Source: CAVPHV01 sp963704825
Lineage (GTDB): Bacteria; Actinomycetota; Acidimicrobiia; Spongiisociales; UBA5794
Direction of reading: 5' to 3'
NCBI GenBank assembly: GCA_963704825.1
Contig: CAVPHV010000017.1
Span: 310,001-374,000 of the forward strand
Length of the DNA: 64,000 bases
Positions 9,313 to 17,832 of this stretch are shown here, one piece after another (the first letter of the stretch is position 1; every line of letters begins with the position of its first letter). The notes under the pieces are model-generated. The model ran no database searches. It saw only the letters and a program-made list of their open reading frames with translations, and was not told the DNA's origin. The position numbers were made by a program, and so were the translations under genes.

Positions 9313-9779
9313 GGTCTTCCCTCCGCAGTGATGGTCGTCGGCGCGATGCCGAATTCTGCCCTGACGGAGGGCCGGCGCAACGTTCGCATGATGGCGATGG
9401 GGAGCACGATCCGCGTCACCGTCGGCACCAGCGCGAGGCCGCGGCGGGCGAGGAATATCGCCAGCAGCAGGTCGATGAGGGCAAAGACGAGGATTGTCCC
9501 CTCTGCCCAGACGGTGACCTTGCGGGCGCGGCGCGAGCGCAGGCGGACGCCCCGGGCCGCCCCCAAGGTCACGATGGCGGCGACCAGGGTCAGCAGTATC
9601 AGCGGGGCGATGAAGAAGCCCGTGAAGGCACCGACGAGGAACACCTCGATGGTCGAGGTCACCGCGATGCCGCCCTGGATCAACAGCAGGATGTGGACCA
9701 CATCGACCCGAGTGTCGACGGGCGGCGTGTTGCGGGTGGGAGCGGCGCCGGTGGGCGCCTCGGTTGTTGATGCTTCCAT
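9309..9779 (-). CDS. Small membrane protein coupled to the 8116-9312 gene
   Basis: A 156-residue protein, ATG at 9779, with a Thr/Pro-rich N-terminus (about 25 residues) and three or four hydrophobic helices between residues 27 and 130. The first helix region contains V-D-V-V-H-I-L-L-L-I-Q-G-G. No enzyme motif is visible. Its stop overlaps the start of the downstream membrane gene (GTGA), so the two products are probably made in fixed proportion and may form a complex. An 8-bp inverted repeat lies between it and the histidine kinase gene. Confidence 0.72.
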   Translation of the reverse strand: MEASTTEAPTGAAPTRNTPPVDTRVDVVHILLLIQGGIAVTSTIEVFLVGAFTGFFIAPLILLTLVAAIVTLGAARGVRLRSRRARKVTVWAEGTILVFALIDLLLAIFLARRGLALVPTVTRIVLPIAIMRTLRRPSVRAEFGIAPTTITAEGRP

Positions 9780-9786
9780 GCGGCAA

Positions 9787-9823
9787 CTGTCGCCGGCCGC
9801 GATGAGTCACCGATTGGCGACAG
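9787..9823. repeat. Inverted repeat upstream of the coupled membrane genes
   Basis: CTGTCGCC (9787-9794) is the exact reverse complement of GGCGACAG (9816-9823), with a 21-nt spacer. It lies in the 86-nt gap between the kinase gene and the start of the 9309-9779 gene, just upstream of that start. It could be an operator for the downstream pair, for example for the response regulator, or a chance hairpin. The arms are short. Confidence 0.3.
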
Positions 9824-9865
9824 ATGAGGAGACGGTGAGACTGAGTCCGGCCGCCGGTGTCTCGT

Positions 9866-11263
9866 TCACCCTCCCAGCGCCACGGGGAGCCGCACTATGA
9901 AGACTGCGCCGTGGGCATCGTGATTGGCCACCCTGATCGAGCCGCCGTGGGCGACGACGATCTCGGCGGCGATGGCCAGGCCGAGGCCGGCTCCGGCGGG
10001 GCTGCGAGCCGGGTCGGCGCGGTAGAACCGTTCGAAGACGTGGTCGATGTGCTCTGGGGCGATTCCGGGGCCGTGGTCGGTGACGGTCAGCGTTGCGGTC
10101 GAGCCGTCGTCTTCCAGCGTGACGTCGATTGGCTGGGCTCCGTGCTTGTCGGCATTGTCGAGCAGGATCCACACCAGGCGGGTGAGGGCGTCGTGGTCGC
10201 CCATCACCACTGTGGGTTCGGTGGGGGCGATGGCGATGTCCTGACCGAGGCGGGCGGCTTTGCGCGAGGCGTCCTGGAGCACCATCGCCAGATCAACGGG
10301 GCGCTGGCTGACGTCGAGGGCGGCGTCGGCTCGGGCCAACAGCAGGAGGTCATCGATGAGGTGCGCCATGCGGTTGGATTCGGCCTCGATGTCGGCGAGT
10401 GCTTCTTCCCGGTCTTGGGGCGAGACATCGGGGCGGTCCCGCAAGAAGCCGGCGTTGGAGCGGATGGTGGTGAGCGGGCTACGCAATTCGTGGGAGGCGT
10501 CCCCGACAAAGCGGCGCTGGGCGGCGAGGTTGGCCTGGAGGCGATCCTGGGAGTCCTCGAGCCGGTCGAGCATGGCGTTGAAGCTCGTGGTCAGGACCCC
10601 GACCTCGTCATCGGCCTTCACCGGTGGAAGCCGGCGGCTGAGGTCACCGGTTGTTCCGATCTCGTCGGTGGTTTCGGCAAGTTCGTGGAGGGGGCGCAGC
10701 GCCCGCCCGCTGACGAGCCAACTGACCACAACGGCGGCGATCAGGGTGATGATGCCGGATATCCACAGCACCGCCGTCAGCCCGGCGATCTGTTCCTCGG
10801 TGTAGGCCGTCGATTGGCCGGCGACGACGATGCCTGCGGTGCCGAGATCGGGCCGGACCCACGGCACGGCGTACATCCGAATCTCGGTCGATCCTTGCTC
10901 GGCGGTCACCGTCGACGATCCGGTTTCGACGGCCTCGACCACGGCGGCGGCCGGCACCCGGGGTGGAGTGCCGTCAACTTGGCCGGTGGTGTAGAGCACG
11001 GTGCCGTCTTCCGTCACCACTTCCACATAGGGGTCGGTGCTCGTCGCCACGTCGATGAGGACTGGCGGCTGCGTCGGAATCAGGCTCTCGGCGGGAGCCT
11101 CCTCCACAGCAACGACGGTGGCCGCGGCCAGGTCGGTCAGCAGCCGATCCTGCTCCTCGGGAGCCGCCCGGCTGACCAGCAGACCGAGCAGAACCCCGAA
11201 GCCGACCATGGCGATTGCCGTCACGAATGCCCCGAACAGAGCGAGACGGAGCCGGATCTTCAC
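9866..11263 (-). CDS. HAMP-domain sensor histidine kinase
   Basis: A 465-residue membrane kinase. TM1 spans about residues 9-31, an extracytoplasmic sensor region follows to ~160, and TM2 spans ~162-185. Then come HAMP (to ~235) and HisKA with the phospho-acceptor His258 in D-A-S-H-E-L-R-S-P. The HATPase domain has an N-box (L-L-D-N-A-D-K-H) and a G-box (D-H-G-P-G-I). It autophosphorylates and passes phosphate to the response regulator encoded immediately upstream (11265-11960); the GTG start at 11263 sits one base past that gene's stop. The signal is unknown. The domain layout resembles MprB/TcrY-type kinases. Confidence 0.93.
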   Translation of the reverse strand: MKIRLRLALFGAFVTAIAMVGFGVLLGLLVSRAAPEEQDRLLTDLAAATVVAVEEAPAESLIPTQPPVLIDVATSTDPYVEVVTEDGTVLYTTGQVDGTPPRVPAAAVVEAVETGSSTVTAEQGSTEIRMYAVPWVRPDLGTAGIVVAGQSTAYTEEQIAGLTAVLWISGIITLIAAVVVSWLVSGRALRPLHELAETTDEIGTTGDLSRRLPPVKADDEVGVLTTSFNAMLDRLEDSQDRLQANLAAQRRFVGDASHELRSPLTTIRSNAGFLRDRPDVSPQDREEALADIEAESNRMAHLIDDLLLLARADAALDVSQRPVDLAMVLQDASRKAARLGQDIAIAPTEPTVVMGDHDALTRLVWILLDNADKHGAQPIDVTLEDDGSTATLTVTDHGPGIAPEHIDHVFERFYRADPARSPAGAGLGLAIAAEIVVAHGGSIRVANHDAHGAVFIVRLPVALGG

Positions 11264-11264
11264 C

Positions 11265-11960
11265 TCAGGCTTCCTTCATGACATAGCCGGCGCCACGGAC
11301 CGTCTGCAGCAACCGGGGCTCGCCATCGGCTTCGAGCTTCTGCCTCAGGTAGCGAATGTAGACGTCGACGACGTTGCTGGTGGTGTCGACTTCGAGCCCC
11401 CAGACCGCCTCGAGAATCTGGATCCGGCTCAGAACCAGCCGGGGGTTGCGCATGAAGTACTCGAGCATTCGAAACTCGAGCGCGGTGAACTCGACTTCAC
11501 GGATGCCGCGGATGACTTCCATGGCGCCGACGTCCATCACCACATCGGCGTATCGCAGAATCTCCCGGTCGGCGTCGAGGACCCGGCGGCGCAGCAAGGT
11601 GCGGACCCGTGCCATCAGTTCCTCGTAGGCGAACGGCTTGATCAGGTAGTCGTCGGCACCGGCGTCGAGACCGACGACGCGGTCGGGCACCTCCGTGCGC
11701 GCCGTGAGCATCAGTACCGCGGCGTCGTCGCCGCCGGCGCGCAAGCGGCGACACACCTCGATGCCATCGAAGCCCGGCAGCATCACATCGAGCACGATGA
11801 GGTCGGGATCATTCGCTCGGGCGGCGGTGAGGGCGCTGGGGCCGTCGTGGGCGACGGAGACCTCGTAGCCCTCGTAGGCGAGCGCACGCCGCACCGACGC
11901 GGCGATCCGTTCGTCGTCGTCGACCACGAGAATGTGGGCGCGGGGAGTCATGGCGGTCAT
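11265..11960 (-). CDS. OmpR/PhoB-family response regulator
   Basis: 231 residues. The receiver domain (1-~125) has acidic residues D14-D16 and phospho-acceptor D58 in I-V-L-D-V-M-L. The C-terminal winged helix (about 133-228) has D-T-T-S-N-V-V-D-V-Y-I-R-Y-L-R as recognition helix and wing. It is the first gene of the minus-strand run 11960 to about 9866, directly followed by its kinase. The probable targets, by proximity only, are the membrane genes downstream at 8116-9779. Confidence 0.94.
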   Translation of the reverse strand: MTAMTPRAHILVVDDDERIAASVRRALAYEGYEVSVAHDGPSALTAARANDPDLIVLDVMLPGFDGIEVCRRLRAGGDDAAVLMLTARTEVPDRVVGLDAGADDYLIKPFAYEELMARVRTLLRRRVLDADREILRYADVVMDVGAMEVIRGIREVEFTALEFRMLEYFMRNPRLVLSRIQILEAVWGLEVDTTSNVVDVYIRYLRQKLEADGEPRLLQTVRGAGYVMKEA

Positions 11961-12102
11961 GGTGCCCGACAGGATGGCACGAACTGATGAGAGAACGATG
12001 AGCCGGTCCTGCTGATGCCTTCACCGCCGTCGTGTTCTCGGAACTCGGCTGCCCTGGTTCTCTACGCTTGAACCCGCGACAGGACGAAGGGAGACCGACC
12101 CC

Positions 12103-12561
12103 ATGCGCAGTGAAGCCACGACCGTTGACGAATATCTGGACAGCCTGCCGGACGACCGCCGCAAGGTGATCTCAGAGGTGCGCGAGGTGATCTTGGCGAA
12201 CCTGCCGGACGGGTACGAGGAGGTCATGAATTGGGGGATGATCACCTACCAGGTGCCCCTCGAGACCTACCCCGACAGCTACAACAAGAAGCCCCTGATG
12301 TACGCCGCGCTCGCCTCCCAGAAGAACCACATGGCGGTGTACCTGACCGGTGTCTACACGTCGGACGGTGGCCGGGGCGCGTTCGAGGAGGAGTATCGCG
12401 CCACCGGCAAGCGGCTTGACATGGGCAAGTCCTGTGTCCGGTTCCGCAAGCTCGATGACCTCCCGCTCGATGTGATCGGGCGCGCCGTTGCCGACCACAG
12501 CGTTGACTCGTTCATCGAGCTCGTCGAGACGGCACGACCTGCCAAGGGGTCGAAAGGCTGA
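12103..12561 (+). CDS. DUF1801 domain protein
   Basis: A 152-residue soluble protein of the DUF1801 (YdhG-like) fold: T-T-V-D-E-Y-L at the N-terminus, then W-G-M-I-T-Y and a C-terminal S-C-V-R-F-R-K-L motif. Family members are small and lack an established biochemical role. A TACGCT hexamer at 12063-12068 could be the -10 box, and AAGGGAGA lies ~10 nt before the ATG. A strong terminator follows at 12588-12609. Confidence 0.85.
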   Translation: MRSEATTVDEYLDSLPDDRRKVISEVREVILANLPDGYEEVMNWGMITYQVPLETYPDSYNKKPLMYAALASQKNHMAVYLTGVYTSDGGRGAFEEEYRATGKRLDMGKSCVRFRKLDDLPLDVIGRAVADHSVDSFIELVETARPAKGSKG

Positions 12562-12587
12562 CCGCGCGGTGCGGTCGGAAAACAGAA

Positions 12588-12609
12588 GGGCGGCCCCGAA
12601 GGGCCGCCC
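12588..12609. terminator. Intrinsic terminator between DUF1801 gene and hup (convergent)
   Basis: A perfect 9-bp GC stem, GGGCGGCCC (12588-12596) with CGAA loop and GGGCCGCCC (12601-12609), followed by TCTT on + and preceded by a short A-rich stretch that gives a T-rich tail on -. It lies between convergent genes and can serve both. Confidence 0.8.
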
Positions 12610-12638
12610 TCTTGATGCCTTCCTGGCGTCAAATCTTG

Positions 12639-12932
12639 CTAGACGGCAACACGGTCCTTGAGACCCTTGGCGACCTTGAAGGCGGCAACCGTGGTCGCCG
12701 CGATCTCGATGGTGGCACCCGTCGCGGGGTTGCGGCCGGTGCGAGCCTTGCGGCGGCGGGTCTCGAACTTGCCGAAACCGGCAATCGATACGTCGCGGCC
12801 TGCGTCCAGCTCGACGGCAATGATGCCGTGGCCGGGCTCGGTGCTGAAGATTGCGTCGATGACTTCAACGGCCTTGGCCTGAGTCAGGTCGGTCTGCTTG
12901 GCGAGCTTTTTCGCCATTTCTGTCTTGTTCAC
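12639..12932 (-). CDS. hup: HU-family nucleoid DNA-binding protein
   Basis: A 97-residue HU with N-K-T-E-M-A-K-K-L at the start and the DNA-arm motif G-R-N-P-A-T-G. The GTG start at 12932 is preferred over the ATG at 12938: AGGAG sits 7 nt before the GTG but only one base before the ATG, and the GTG start matches the usual HU N-terminus (M-N-K-T-E). HU bends and compacts DNA as a dimer. It lacks the long Lys/Ala/Pro-rich C-terminal tail found in mycobacterial and streptomycete HupB/HupS, so it is the short bacterial type. It is divergent from korA, with ~200 nt between. Confidence 0.94.
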   Translation of the reverse strand: MNKTEMAKKLAKQTDLTQAKAVEVIDAIFSTEPGHGIIAVELDAGRDVSIAGFGKFETRRRKARTGRNPATGATIEIAATTVAAFKVAKGLKDRVAV

Positions 12933-13137
12933 GCCCATGCTCCTTTGCTGCGGTGCGGTGGTTTTGGAGTATCCAGCGACTCCCAGAGACAGGACACTAT
13001 GCACGAGAGCCCGAAAAACAGGGGATTTCCGCCACTCGCCCCAAAGTCGCGAAAACCAGAGACCGGGCCTACCTACCGTCGCCACCCTGCCGATGTGCCC
13101 TATCCCCGCCGGGGGTCGGTGCTGAGAATGTCGCGCA

Positions 13138-14241
13138 ATGCGCGAATACACGACTGGTGCGACCGCGATCGTGCGGGGTGCTCTGGCGGCGGGCTGTGAC
13201 TTCTTTGCCGGCTATCCGATCACCCCCGCGTCGGGAATCTTGATGGCGATGATGCGCGAGCTCCCCAAGGTGGGAGGTACCGCCATCCAGGGGGAGGACG
13301 AGATCGCATCGATCGGCATGTGCATCGGAGCGGCGATGACCGGGGCACGGCCGATGACGGCAACGAGTGGCCCCGGGATCAGCTTGTACAGCGAGAACAT
13401 CGGGCTGGCGGTGATGGGCGAAGTGCCGCTGGTCATTGTCGACGTGCAGCGACTCGGACCGTCCACGGGCGGGGCAACCACGGTGGCGCAGGGTGACGTC
13501 CAGTTCGTGCGCTGGGGCACGTCCGGGGGATACCCGATCATCGCGCTTGCCCCCGGCAACGTTGTCGAGTGCTTCACCTTGACCGCCAAGGCATTCGAGT
13601 TGGCAGAACGGTTCCGTTGCCCGGTGTTCCTACTCACCGACAAGGAGGTGGTGATGACCCTCACCACCGTCGACGCAGAGGGATATCCCCAGGTCAGGCC
13701 GGCGGAGCACGTCCTCGCCACGTCGGGTGCTCCCTACCGCTACGAGCCGGCAGGAGGGGTCCCACCGCGCCGGATCTACGGAGGTGGTGATCCGGTCCGC
13801 TTCACCGGGTCGACCCACGACGAGCGGGCATTCATCACCAAACATGCTCCAACGATTGGTGCCCTCAACCACCACCTCGCCGCCAAGATCGAAGACCATC
13901 GTGACGAGATCGAGTTGGTCGACGCCGACCTCGAACCCGGGGCGACGGCACTCGTGGTCGGTTACGGGGTGACTGCCGGTGCGGTCCGGGCGGCCGTGGC
14001 TACGGCCCGTCGCTGCGGGGTTGCGGTGTCGTCACTGGTCGTGCAGAGCTTGTGGCCGGTGCCGGAGCGAGCACTGACCGAGGCGATGGACGGGGTCCGG
14101 ACCGTGGTGGTGCCCGAGCTCAATCTCGGCCAGTACCGGCGCGAGGTCGAGCGGCTGGCGGCGGGGCGCCGGGTCGTCGGTATCAACCGCATCGACGGAG
14201 AACTCATTGCGCCGGATGCCATCGTGGAGGTCATCTCATGA
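13138..14241 (+). CDS. korA: 2-oxoacid:acceptor oxidoreductase alpha subunit
   Basis: 367 residues. The pyrimidine-binding domain has A-G-Y-P-I-T-P-A-S near residue 25 and Q-G-E-D-E-I-A-S, the Glu being the TPP-activating residue. A transketolase C-terminal-like domain fills ~250-367. With the downstream beta-gamma subunit it should convert a 2-oxoacid plus CoA to acyl-CoA and CO2, reducing ferredoxin; 2-oxoglutarate is the likeliest substrate but not proven. In many KorA proteins the gamma domain is fused to the alpha N-terminus; here it is absent and found on the beta chain. A GAGAAT hexamer 8 nt before the ATG, with no ribosome site, suggests leaderless expression. The stop overlaps the korB start by four bases. 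Confidence 0.93.
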   Translation: MREYTTGATAIVRGALAAGCDFFAGYPITPASGILMAMMRELPKVGGTAIQGEDEIASIGMCIGAAMTGARPMTATSGPGISLYSENIGLAVMGEVPLVIVDVQRLGPSTGGATTVAQGDVQFVRWGTSGGYPIIALAPGNVVECFTLTAKAFELAERFRCPVFLLTDKEVVMTLTTVDAEGYPQVRPAEHVLATSGAPYRYEPAGGVPPRRIYGGGDPVRFTGSTHDERAFITKHAPTIGALNHHLAAKIEDHRDEIELVDADLEPGATALVVGYGVTAGAVRAAVATARRCGVAVSSLVVQSLWPVPERALTEAMDGVRTVVVPELNLGQYRREVERLAAGRRVVGINRIDGELIAPDAIVEVIS

Positions 14242-15554
14242 CGACGACGGTGACTCCGCTGAGCACCTTCCGCAACAAGACGCCGTACCCGTTCTGTCCC
14301 GGCTGCGGGCACGGACCAATTCTCGATCACCTCGACGCTGCGCTCGTGGAACTCGCCATTGATCCGTCGTCGGTTGTGATCGTCAGCGATATCGGTTGCT
14401 CGGGCCTATCCGATCAGTACTTCACCACGAGTGCCTTCCACGGTCTCCACGGCCGCAGCGTCACCTACGCCACCGGGATCAAGCTCGCCAATCCCGAACT
14501 CACCGTGGTGGTGATCATGGGCGACGGTGGGACCGGCATCGGCGGCACCCATCTCATCAGCGCGGCGCGGCGCAACATCGGCGTCACCGTCATCGTGATG
14601 AACAACCTCAATTTCGGGATGACCGGCGGCCAACACTCCACAACGACGCCTGAAGGGGCGGTGACGGCGACCACGCCGGCGGGCAACCTGGAGCATCCGC
14701 TCGATATCTGTGGAACCGTCGGCGTGAACGGCGCCGGGTACGTGTATCGGGGGACGAGTTTTGATGACGATCTTTCGGCGCGGCTGGTCGATGCGATCCG
14801 TCACCCCGGGTTTGCGTTGCTCGACGTCTGGGAGCTGTGCACGGCCTACTACGTCAGGGCCAATCGCTTCTCGCGCCGAGCCATTTCCGAGACGATGGAA
14901 GGGCTCGGTCTCGAGGCCGGGGTGCTCTACGAGCGCGAGGTCGCTGAGTACGCCGCCGCCTACCGGGAAGCGCACGCCGGTGATCTGGCGACGGCAACGT
15001 CGGGCCCGGCGCTGATCCCGGTCGAGCATCAGTCCGAGTTGGATGGACCGGTGGCGGTTGTGGTCGCCGGGTCGGCCGGAGGCCGGGTGCAGTCGGCGGC
15101 TGAATTGGTGGGCGCGGCCGCGATCCGGGCCGGGCTGTGGGCGACCCAGCGTGGTGACTATCCGATCACGGTCAAGACCGGCCACAGCATTGCATTGCTG
15201 GTGTTGGCACCAACTGAGATCCCGCTGGTCAGCGTGACTGCGCCCGATGTGCTGATCATCCTCAGTACGGACGGGCTGCGCACGGCGCAGCGTTGGCTGC
15301 CCGCAATGGGCCCCGACGGCGTCGTCTTCACCCTGCCGGAGTTCGCCGCCCTCACTACGGCCGCCCGAGTCGAGGTCATCGATCCTGCGACGGTGTCGCC
15401 CCCACTGGGCAAATCGCGTCTGGCGCTGGCGATGCTGGCTGCCGCGGTGTCCCGCCGCGGCCTGTTCCCAATCGAGGCGCTGCAGGCTGCTGCCGGCGCG
15501 GCATCGTTCGCCGACCAGAACCTCGCCACCATCGAGGCCGGCCTGTCCCTCTGA
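14238..15554 (+). CDS. korB: 2-oxoacid:acceptor oxidoreductase beta subunit fused to gamma domain
   Basis: 438 residues, with the ATG at 14238 overlapping the korA stop (ATGA). Residues 1-~260 are the TPP-binding beta subunit: cluster-ligand motif C-P-G-C-G-H near 20, D-I-G-C-S-G, and the Mg-TPP site G-D-G-G followed by N-N-L-N-F-G-M-T-G-G. Residues ~285-430 match the gamma (POR/KOR catalytic) domain, with A-G-S-A-G-G-R-V-Q at its N-terminus. A beta-gamma fusion is less common than alpha-gamma. Together with korA it gives a complete two-gene enzyme. A palindromic repeat element begins three bases after the stop. Confidence 0.92.
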   Translation: MTTTVTPLSTFRNKTPYPFCPGCGHGPILDHLDAALVELAIDPSSVVIVSDIGCSGLSDQYFTTSAFHGLHGRSVTYATGIKLANPELTVVVIMGDGGTGIGGTHLISAARRNIGVTVIVMNNLNFGMTGGQHSTTTPEGAVTATTPAGNLEHPLDICGTVGVNGAGYVYRGTSFDDDLSARLVDAIRHPGFALLDVWELCTAYYVRANRFSRRAISETMEGLGLEAGVLYEREVAEYAAAYREAHAGDLATATSGPALIPVEHQSELDGPVAVVVAGSAGGRVQSAAELVGAAAIRAGLWATQRGDYPITVKTGHSIALLVLAPTEIPLVSVTAPDVLIILSTDGLRTAQRWLPAMGPDGVVFTLPEFAALTTAARVEVIDPATVSPPLGKSRLALAMLAAAVSRRGLFPIEALQAAAGAASFADQNLATIEAGLSL

Positions 15555-15556
15555 TT

Positions 15557-15608
15557 GGGTTTTGGCGGACAATGCCGCAGCATCCTGCGCCATTGTCCGC
15601 CAAAACCC
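15557..15608. repeat. Palindromic repeat element, copy A (52 bp)
   Basis: A perfect 18-bp outer stem, 15557-15574 against 15591-15608, contains TTTTGGCGGACAAT. An inner CGCAG/CTGCG stem with a CATC loop sits inside it. It starts directly after korB and may end its transcript, but the right arm is not followed by a T-run on +. A second element with the same architecture occurs at 52708-52753, so it looks like a dispersed REP-like sequence and not only a terminator. Confidence 0.7.
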
Positions 15609-15634
15609 CATTGATTTTGCGGTACCGTGGGGGT

Positions 15635-16462
15635 ATGGGACGCATCAAGAAGCTTGCGCTGGGAATTGGGGTATTGGCCGGCGTTTCCGTGCTCATCGAT
15701 TCGAGGGCGGCGGCGCATCAGGCCCGATTGTTGCGGAACCACTTCCGGTTCCCCGCTGAGGACACAGGGTTCAGCTCCGACCTCGTCGCCGACCTGCCTG
15801 AACCGGTCCAGCGCTACTTCCTCCACGCGATTGCTCCCGGCACACCGTTGGCCCGCTCGGTGCGGTTGACCATCTCGGGCCGGATGCGACCTCGACCGGG
15901 CGCAGCGCATCTCGACCTCACCGCCAAGGAGACATTGGCGCCTCCGCTTGGCTTGGTGTGGGAGGCTCAGACCGCGTTCGGGCCGATTCCGCTTCACATC
16001 GTCGATTGCCACTTCCAGGGTGCCGGCCGGATCGAGGGCCGGGTCGCCGGCCTGCTGGCGGTGATGCGCGGCGACGGGATCCACATATCGCGCTCATCGC
16101 GTCATCGCGTGGCAATCGAAGCCATTTGGGTGCCGTCGACGCTGCTGCCCCAACACGGAACCGCCTGGTCGGTGCTGGATGACGACCTCATTCGCTACGA
16201 GATCACCATCGATCGTGAGACCGTTCCGGTGACCCTGCGTATCGACGGCGAAGGGCGAGTGGGTGAAGCGACGATGGAGCGCTACGGCGACGTCGGTGTT
16301 CCCGACTATCGGTCGATCCCGTACGGGTTCGCCACAGCCGCCGAGGCTGAGTTCGGCGGCTACACGATTCCCTCGCGTCTCATCGGCGGCTGGTGGTACG
16401 GCAGCGACGACTATGACGAAGACGGCGCCTCCGAGTTCATCATCGAAGACGCCATCTACTGA
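15635..16462 (+). CDS. DUF6544/DUF6920-like protein
   Basis: A 275-residue protein with one N-terminal hydrophobic segment (residues ~5-22, a possible signal anchor) and a beta-rich body. Features include L-P-E-P-V-Q-R-Y-F, matching the family opening motif, and a C-terminal I-P-S-R-L-I-G-G-W-W-Y-G segment. Families with this pattern are conserved in bacteria without known function. The ATG at 15635 has no ribosome site but a TACCGT hexamer six bases upstream, consistent with leaderless initiation. It overlaps the convergent GNAT gene by seven bases. Confidence 0.72.
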   Translation: MGRIKKLALGIGVLAGVSVLIDSRAAAHQARLLRNHFRFPAEDTGFSSDLVADLPEPVQRYFLHAIAPGTPLARSVRLTISGRMRPRPGAAHLDLTAKETLAPPLGLVWEAQTAFGPIPLHIVDCHFQGAGRIEGRVAGLLAVMRGDGIHISRSSRHRVAIEAIWVPSTLLPQHGTAWSVLDDDLIRYEITIDRETVPVTLRIDGEGRVGEATMERYGDVGVPDYRSIPYGFATAAEAEFGGYTIPSRLIGGWWYGSDDYDEDGASEFIIEDAIY

Positions 16463-16992
16463 GTTGGATCAGGCCCGATGGCGTTGGCTTCGTGGAAGGC
16501 CGTGGGATACACGAGTCTGCCTCGGTAGGCAGGGTCGTAGGCGGTCAATCGGTACACCATGAACGCTTCGTCCGGGATCTCATGTGCCGGTTTGTCGACG
16601 TGGTAGTCCGCCGCAGGCTCGAAGCCGAAGCGTGGGTAGTAGGACGGGATGCCCTCGAGCACGACGAGTGGCTCGCCGCGCCTATCGCACCGAGCCAAAC
16701 CCTCCTCCACCAGCGCCCGCCCCACCCCCTTCAGTTGCGCCTCCTTGGCCACGGCAAGGGGCGCCAGACTCAGAACCTTGCGAGTTTGATCGCCGACGAG
16801 GTCGACGTAGCTGAACAGGATGTGACCGACCAACGTGCCGTCGACTTCGGCGACGACGGACAGTTCGGGGACAAATCGGTCCGAGCGCCGGATCAGGTCG
16901 ACCAGGAGCGCCTCATCCGGGGAGTCGAAAGCGTCGATGAGGACCTCCCGAACGGCGTCGTAGTCGGCGGCGGTTTCGGTGCGAACCAGCAT
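16456..16992 (-). CDS. GNAT N-acetyltransferase
   Basis: A 178-residue GNAT-fold protein similar to YhbS. The acetyl-CoA-binding motif A region is L-A-P-L-A-V-A near residue 75, followed by G-V-G-R-A-L-V. The C-terminal half has Y-Y-P-R-F-G-F, typical of YhbS-like members. The ATG at 16992 is chosen because the residues upstream (Arg-rich) do not belong to the fold. The substrate is unknown. Confidence 0.88.
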   Translation of the reverse strand: MLVRTETAADYDAVREVLIDAFDSPDEALLVDLIRRSDRFVPELSVVAEVDGTLVGHILFSYVDLVGDQTRKVLSLAPLAVAKEAQLKGVGRALVEEGLARCDRRGEPLVVLEGIPSYYPRFGFEPAADYHVDKPAHEIPDEAFMVYRLTAYDPAYRGRLVYPTAFHEANAIGPDPTQ

Positions 16993-17045
16993 GCCCGTCA
17001 GCCTACGGCGTGCTGAACGCATCGCAGCCTGCTACCAATGGGTCC

Positions 17046-17513
17046 ATGCAGTACTGGTTGATGAAATCAGAGCCCGGCGACTACTCGATCGACGACCTCG
17101 AACGGGACGGCACCGAGCATTGGGACGGGATCCGCAACTACCAGGCGCGCAACCTGATGCGCGACCAGATGGAGATCGGCGACCGGGTGTTGTTCTATCA
17201 CTCGAACGCCAAGCCACCCGGGGTGGTCGGCATCGCCGAGGTCGCCAGCGGTCCGTATCCGGACCACACCCAATTCGATCCCGAGGAGAAATACTACGAC
17301 GCCAAGTCGAACCCGGACGACCCGCGCTGGATCATGGTCGACGTGAAGTTCGTCGAGAAGCTGCCCCGGATGGTTGGGTTGCCTGAGTTGCGTGAGTACG
17401 AAGAGTTGGCCGACATGGTGCTGCTGAACCGGTCCCGACTGTCGGTCCAACCGGTGACCAAGGAGCAATTCGAGTTCATCGTGGACCGTGCCGGCGAACC
17501 GGAACCGCAGTAG
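17046..17513 (+). CDS. EVE domain protein
   Basis: A 155-residue single-domain EVE (PUA-like) protein: Y-W-L-M-K-S-E-P at the N-terminus, W-D-G-I-R-N-Y-Q-A-R-N, then G-D-R-V-L-F-Y-H-S. EVE domains bind modified bases in DNA or RNA. The bacterial stand-alone form is thought to act in translation or tRNA-related functions (family knowledge). The ATG at 17046 gives the canonical family start. The gene is convergent with the DUF3039 gene six bases away. Confidence 0.9.
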   Translation: MQYWLMKSEPGDYSIDDLERDGTEHWDGIRNYQARNLMRDQMEIGDRVLFYHSNAKPPGVVGIAEVASGPYPDHTQFDPEEKYYDAKSNPDDPRWIMVDVKFVEKLPRMVGLPELREYEELADMVLLNRSRLSVQPVTKEQFEFIVDRAGEPEPQ

Positions 17514-17519
17514 TGGGTT

Positions 17520-17768
17520 CTAGTTGTTTCCCCTGCTCAGCCGGGCCTTGATCTCCTTGCAGGTCGGGCAGACGGGGTAGCCACTGGGGTCCCGATTGGG
17601 GATCCACCTCTTGCCGCACAATGCCACGACTTCGACCCCTTCGACGTTGGCGCGCACGATGTCGGCTTTGCGCACGTAGTGGGCGAAGCGGTCGTGGTCA
17701 CCGCTCCCGTCGTCGATGACCGGCTTCTCGATGGTGGTCTTGGTGGGAGCCGGCGCCGGGTTGGTCAT
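17520..17768 (-). CDS. DUF3039 zinc-ribbon-like protein
   Basis: An 82-residue protein typical of actinobacteria (DUF3039). The N-terminal 20 residues are Pro/Thr-rich. The core has H-Y-V-R-K, then A-L-C-G-K-R-W and V-C-P-T-C-K-E, three Cys that may bind a metal. The function is unknown. ATG at 17768; GACAAT lies six bases upstream with no Shine-Dalgarno, so the mRNA is probably leaderless. It is divergent from the HNH gene across a short shared promoter region. Confidence 0.85.
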   Translation of the reverse strand: MTNPAPAPTKTTIEKPVIDDGSGDHDRFAHYVRKADIVRANVEGVEVVALCGKRWIPNRDPSGYPVCPTCKEIKARLSRGNN

Positions 17769-17832
17769 GGGGTGATTGTCGCACGTTGTGGTTCTGCCGT
17801 GTTCGGGCACAATTCCCGTCGCACCCCCTCCC

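Noticed and set aside
9313..9810. Continuation of the 8116-9312 frame upstream to 9810.
   Set aside because: The extra ~165 residues are Arg/His/Pro-rich shadow sequence of the 9309-9779 membrane gene. The GTGA overlap at 9312 gives a better start.
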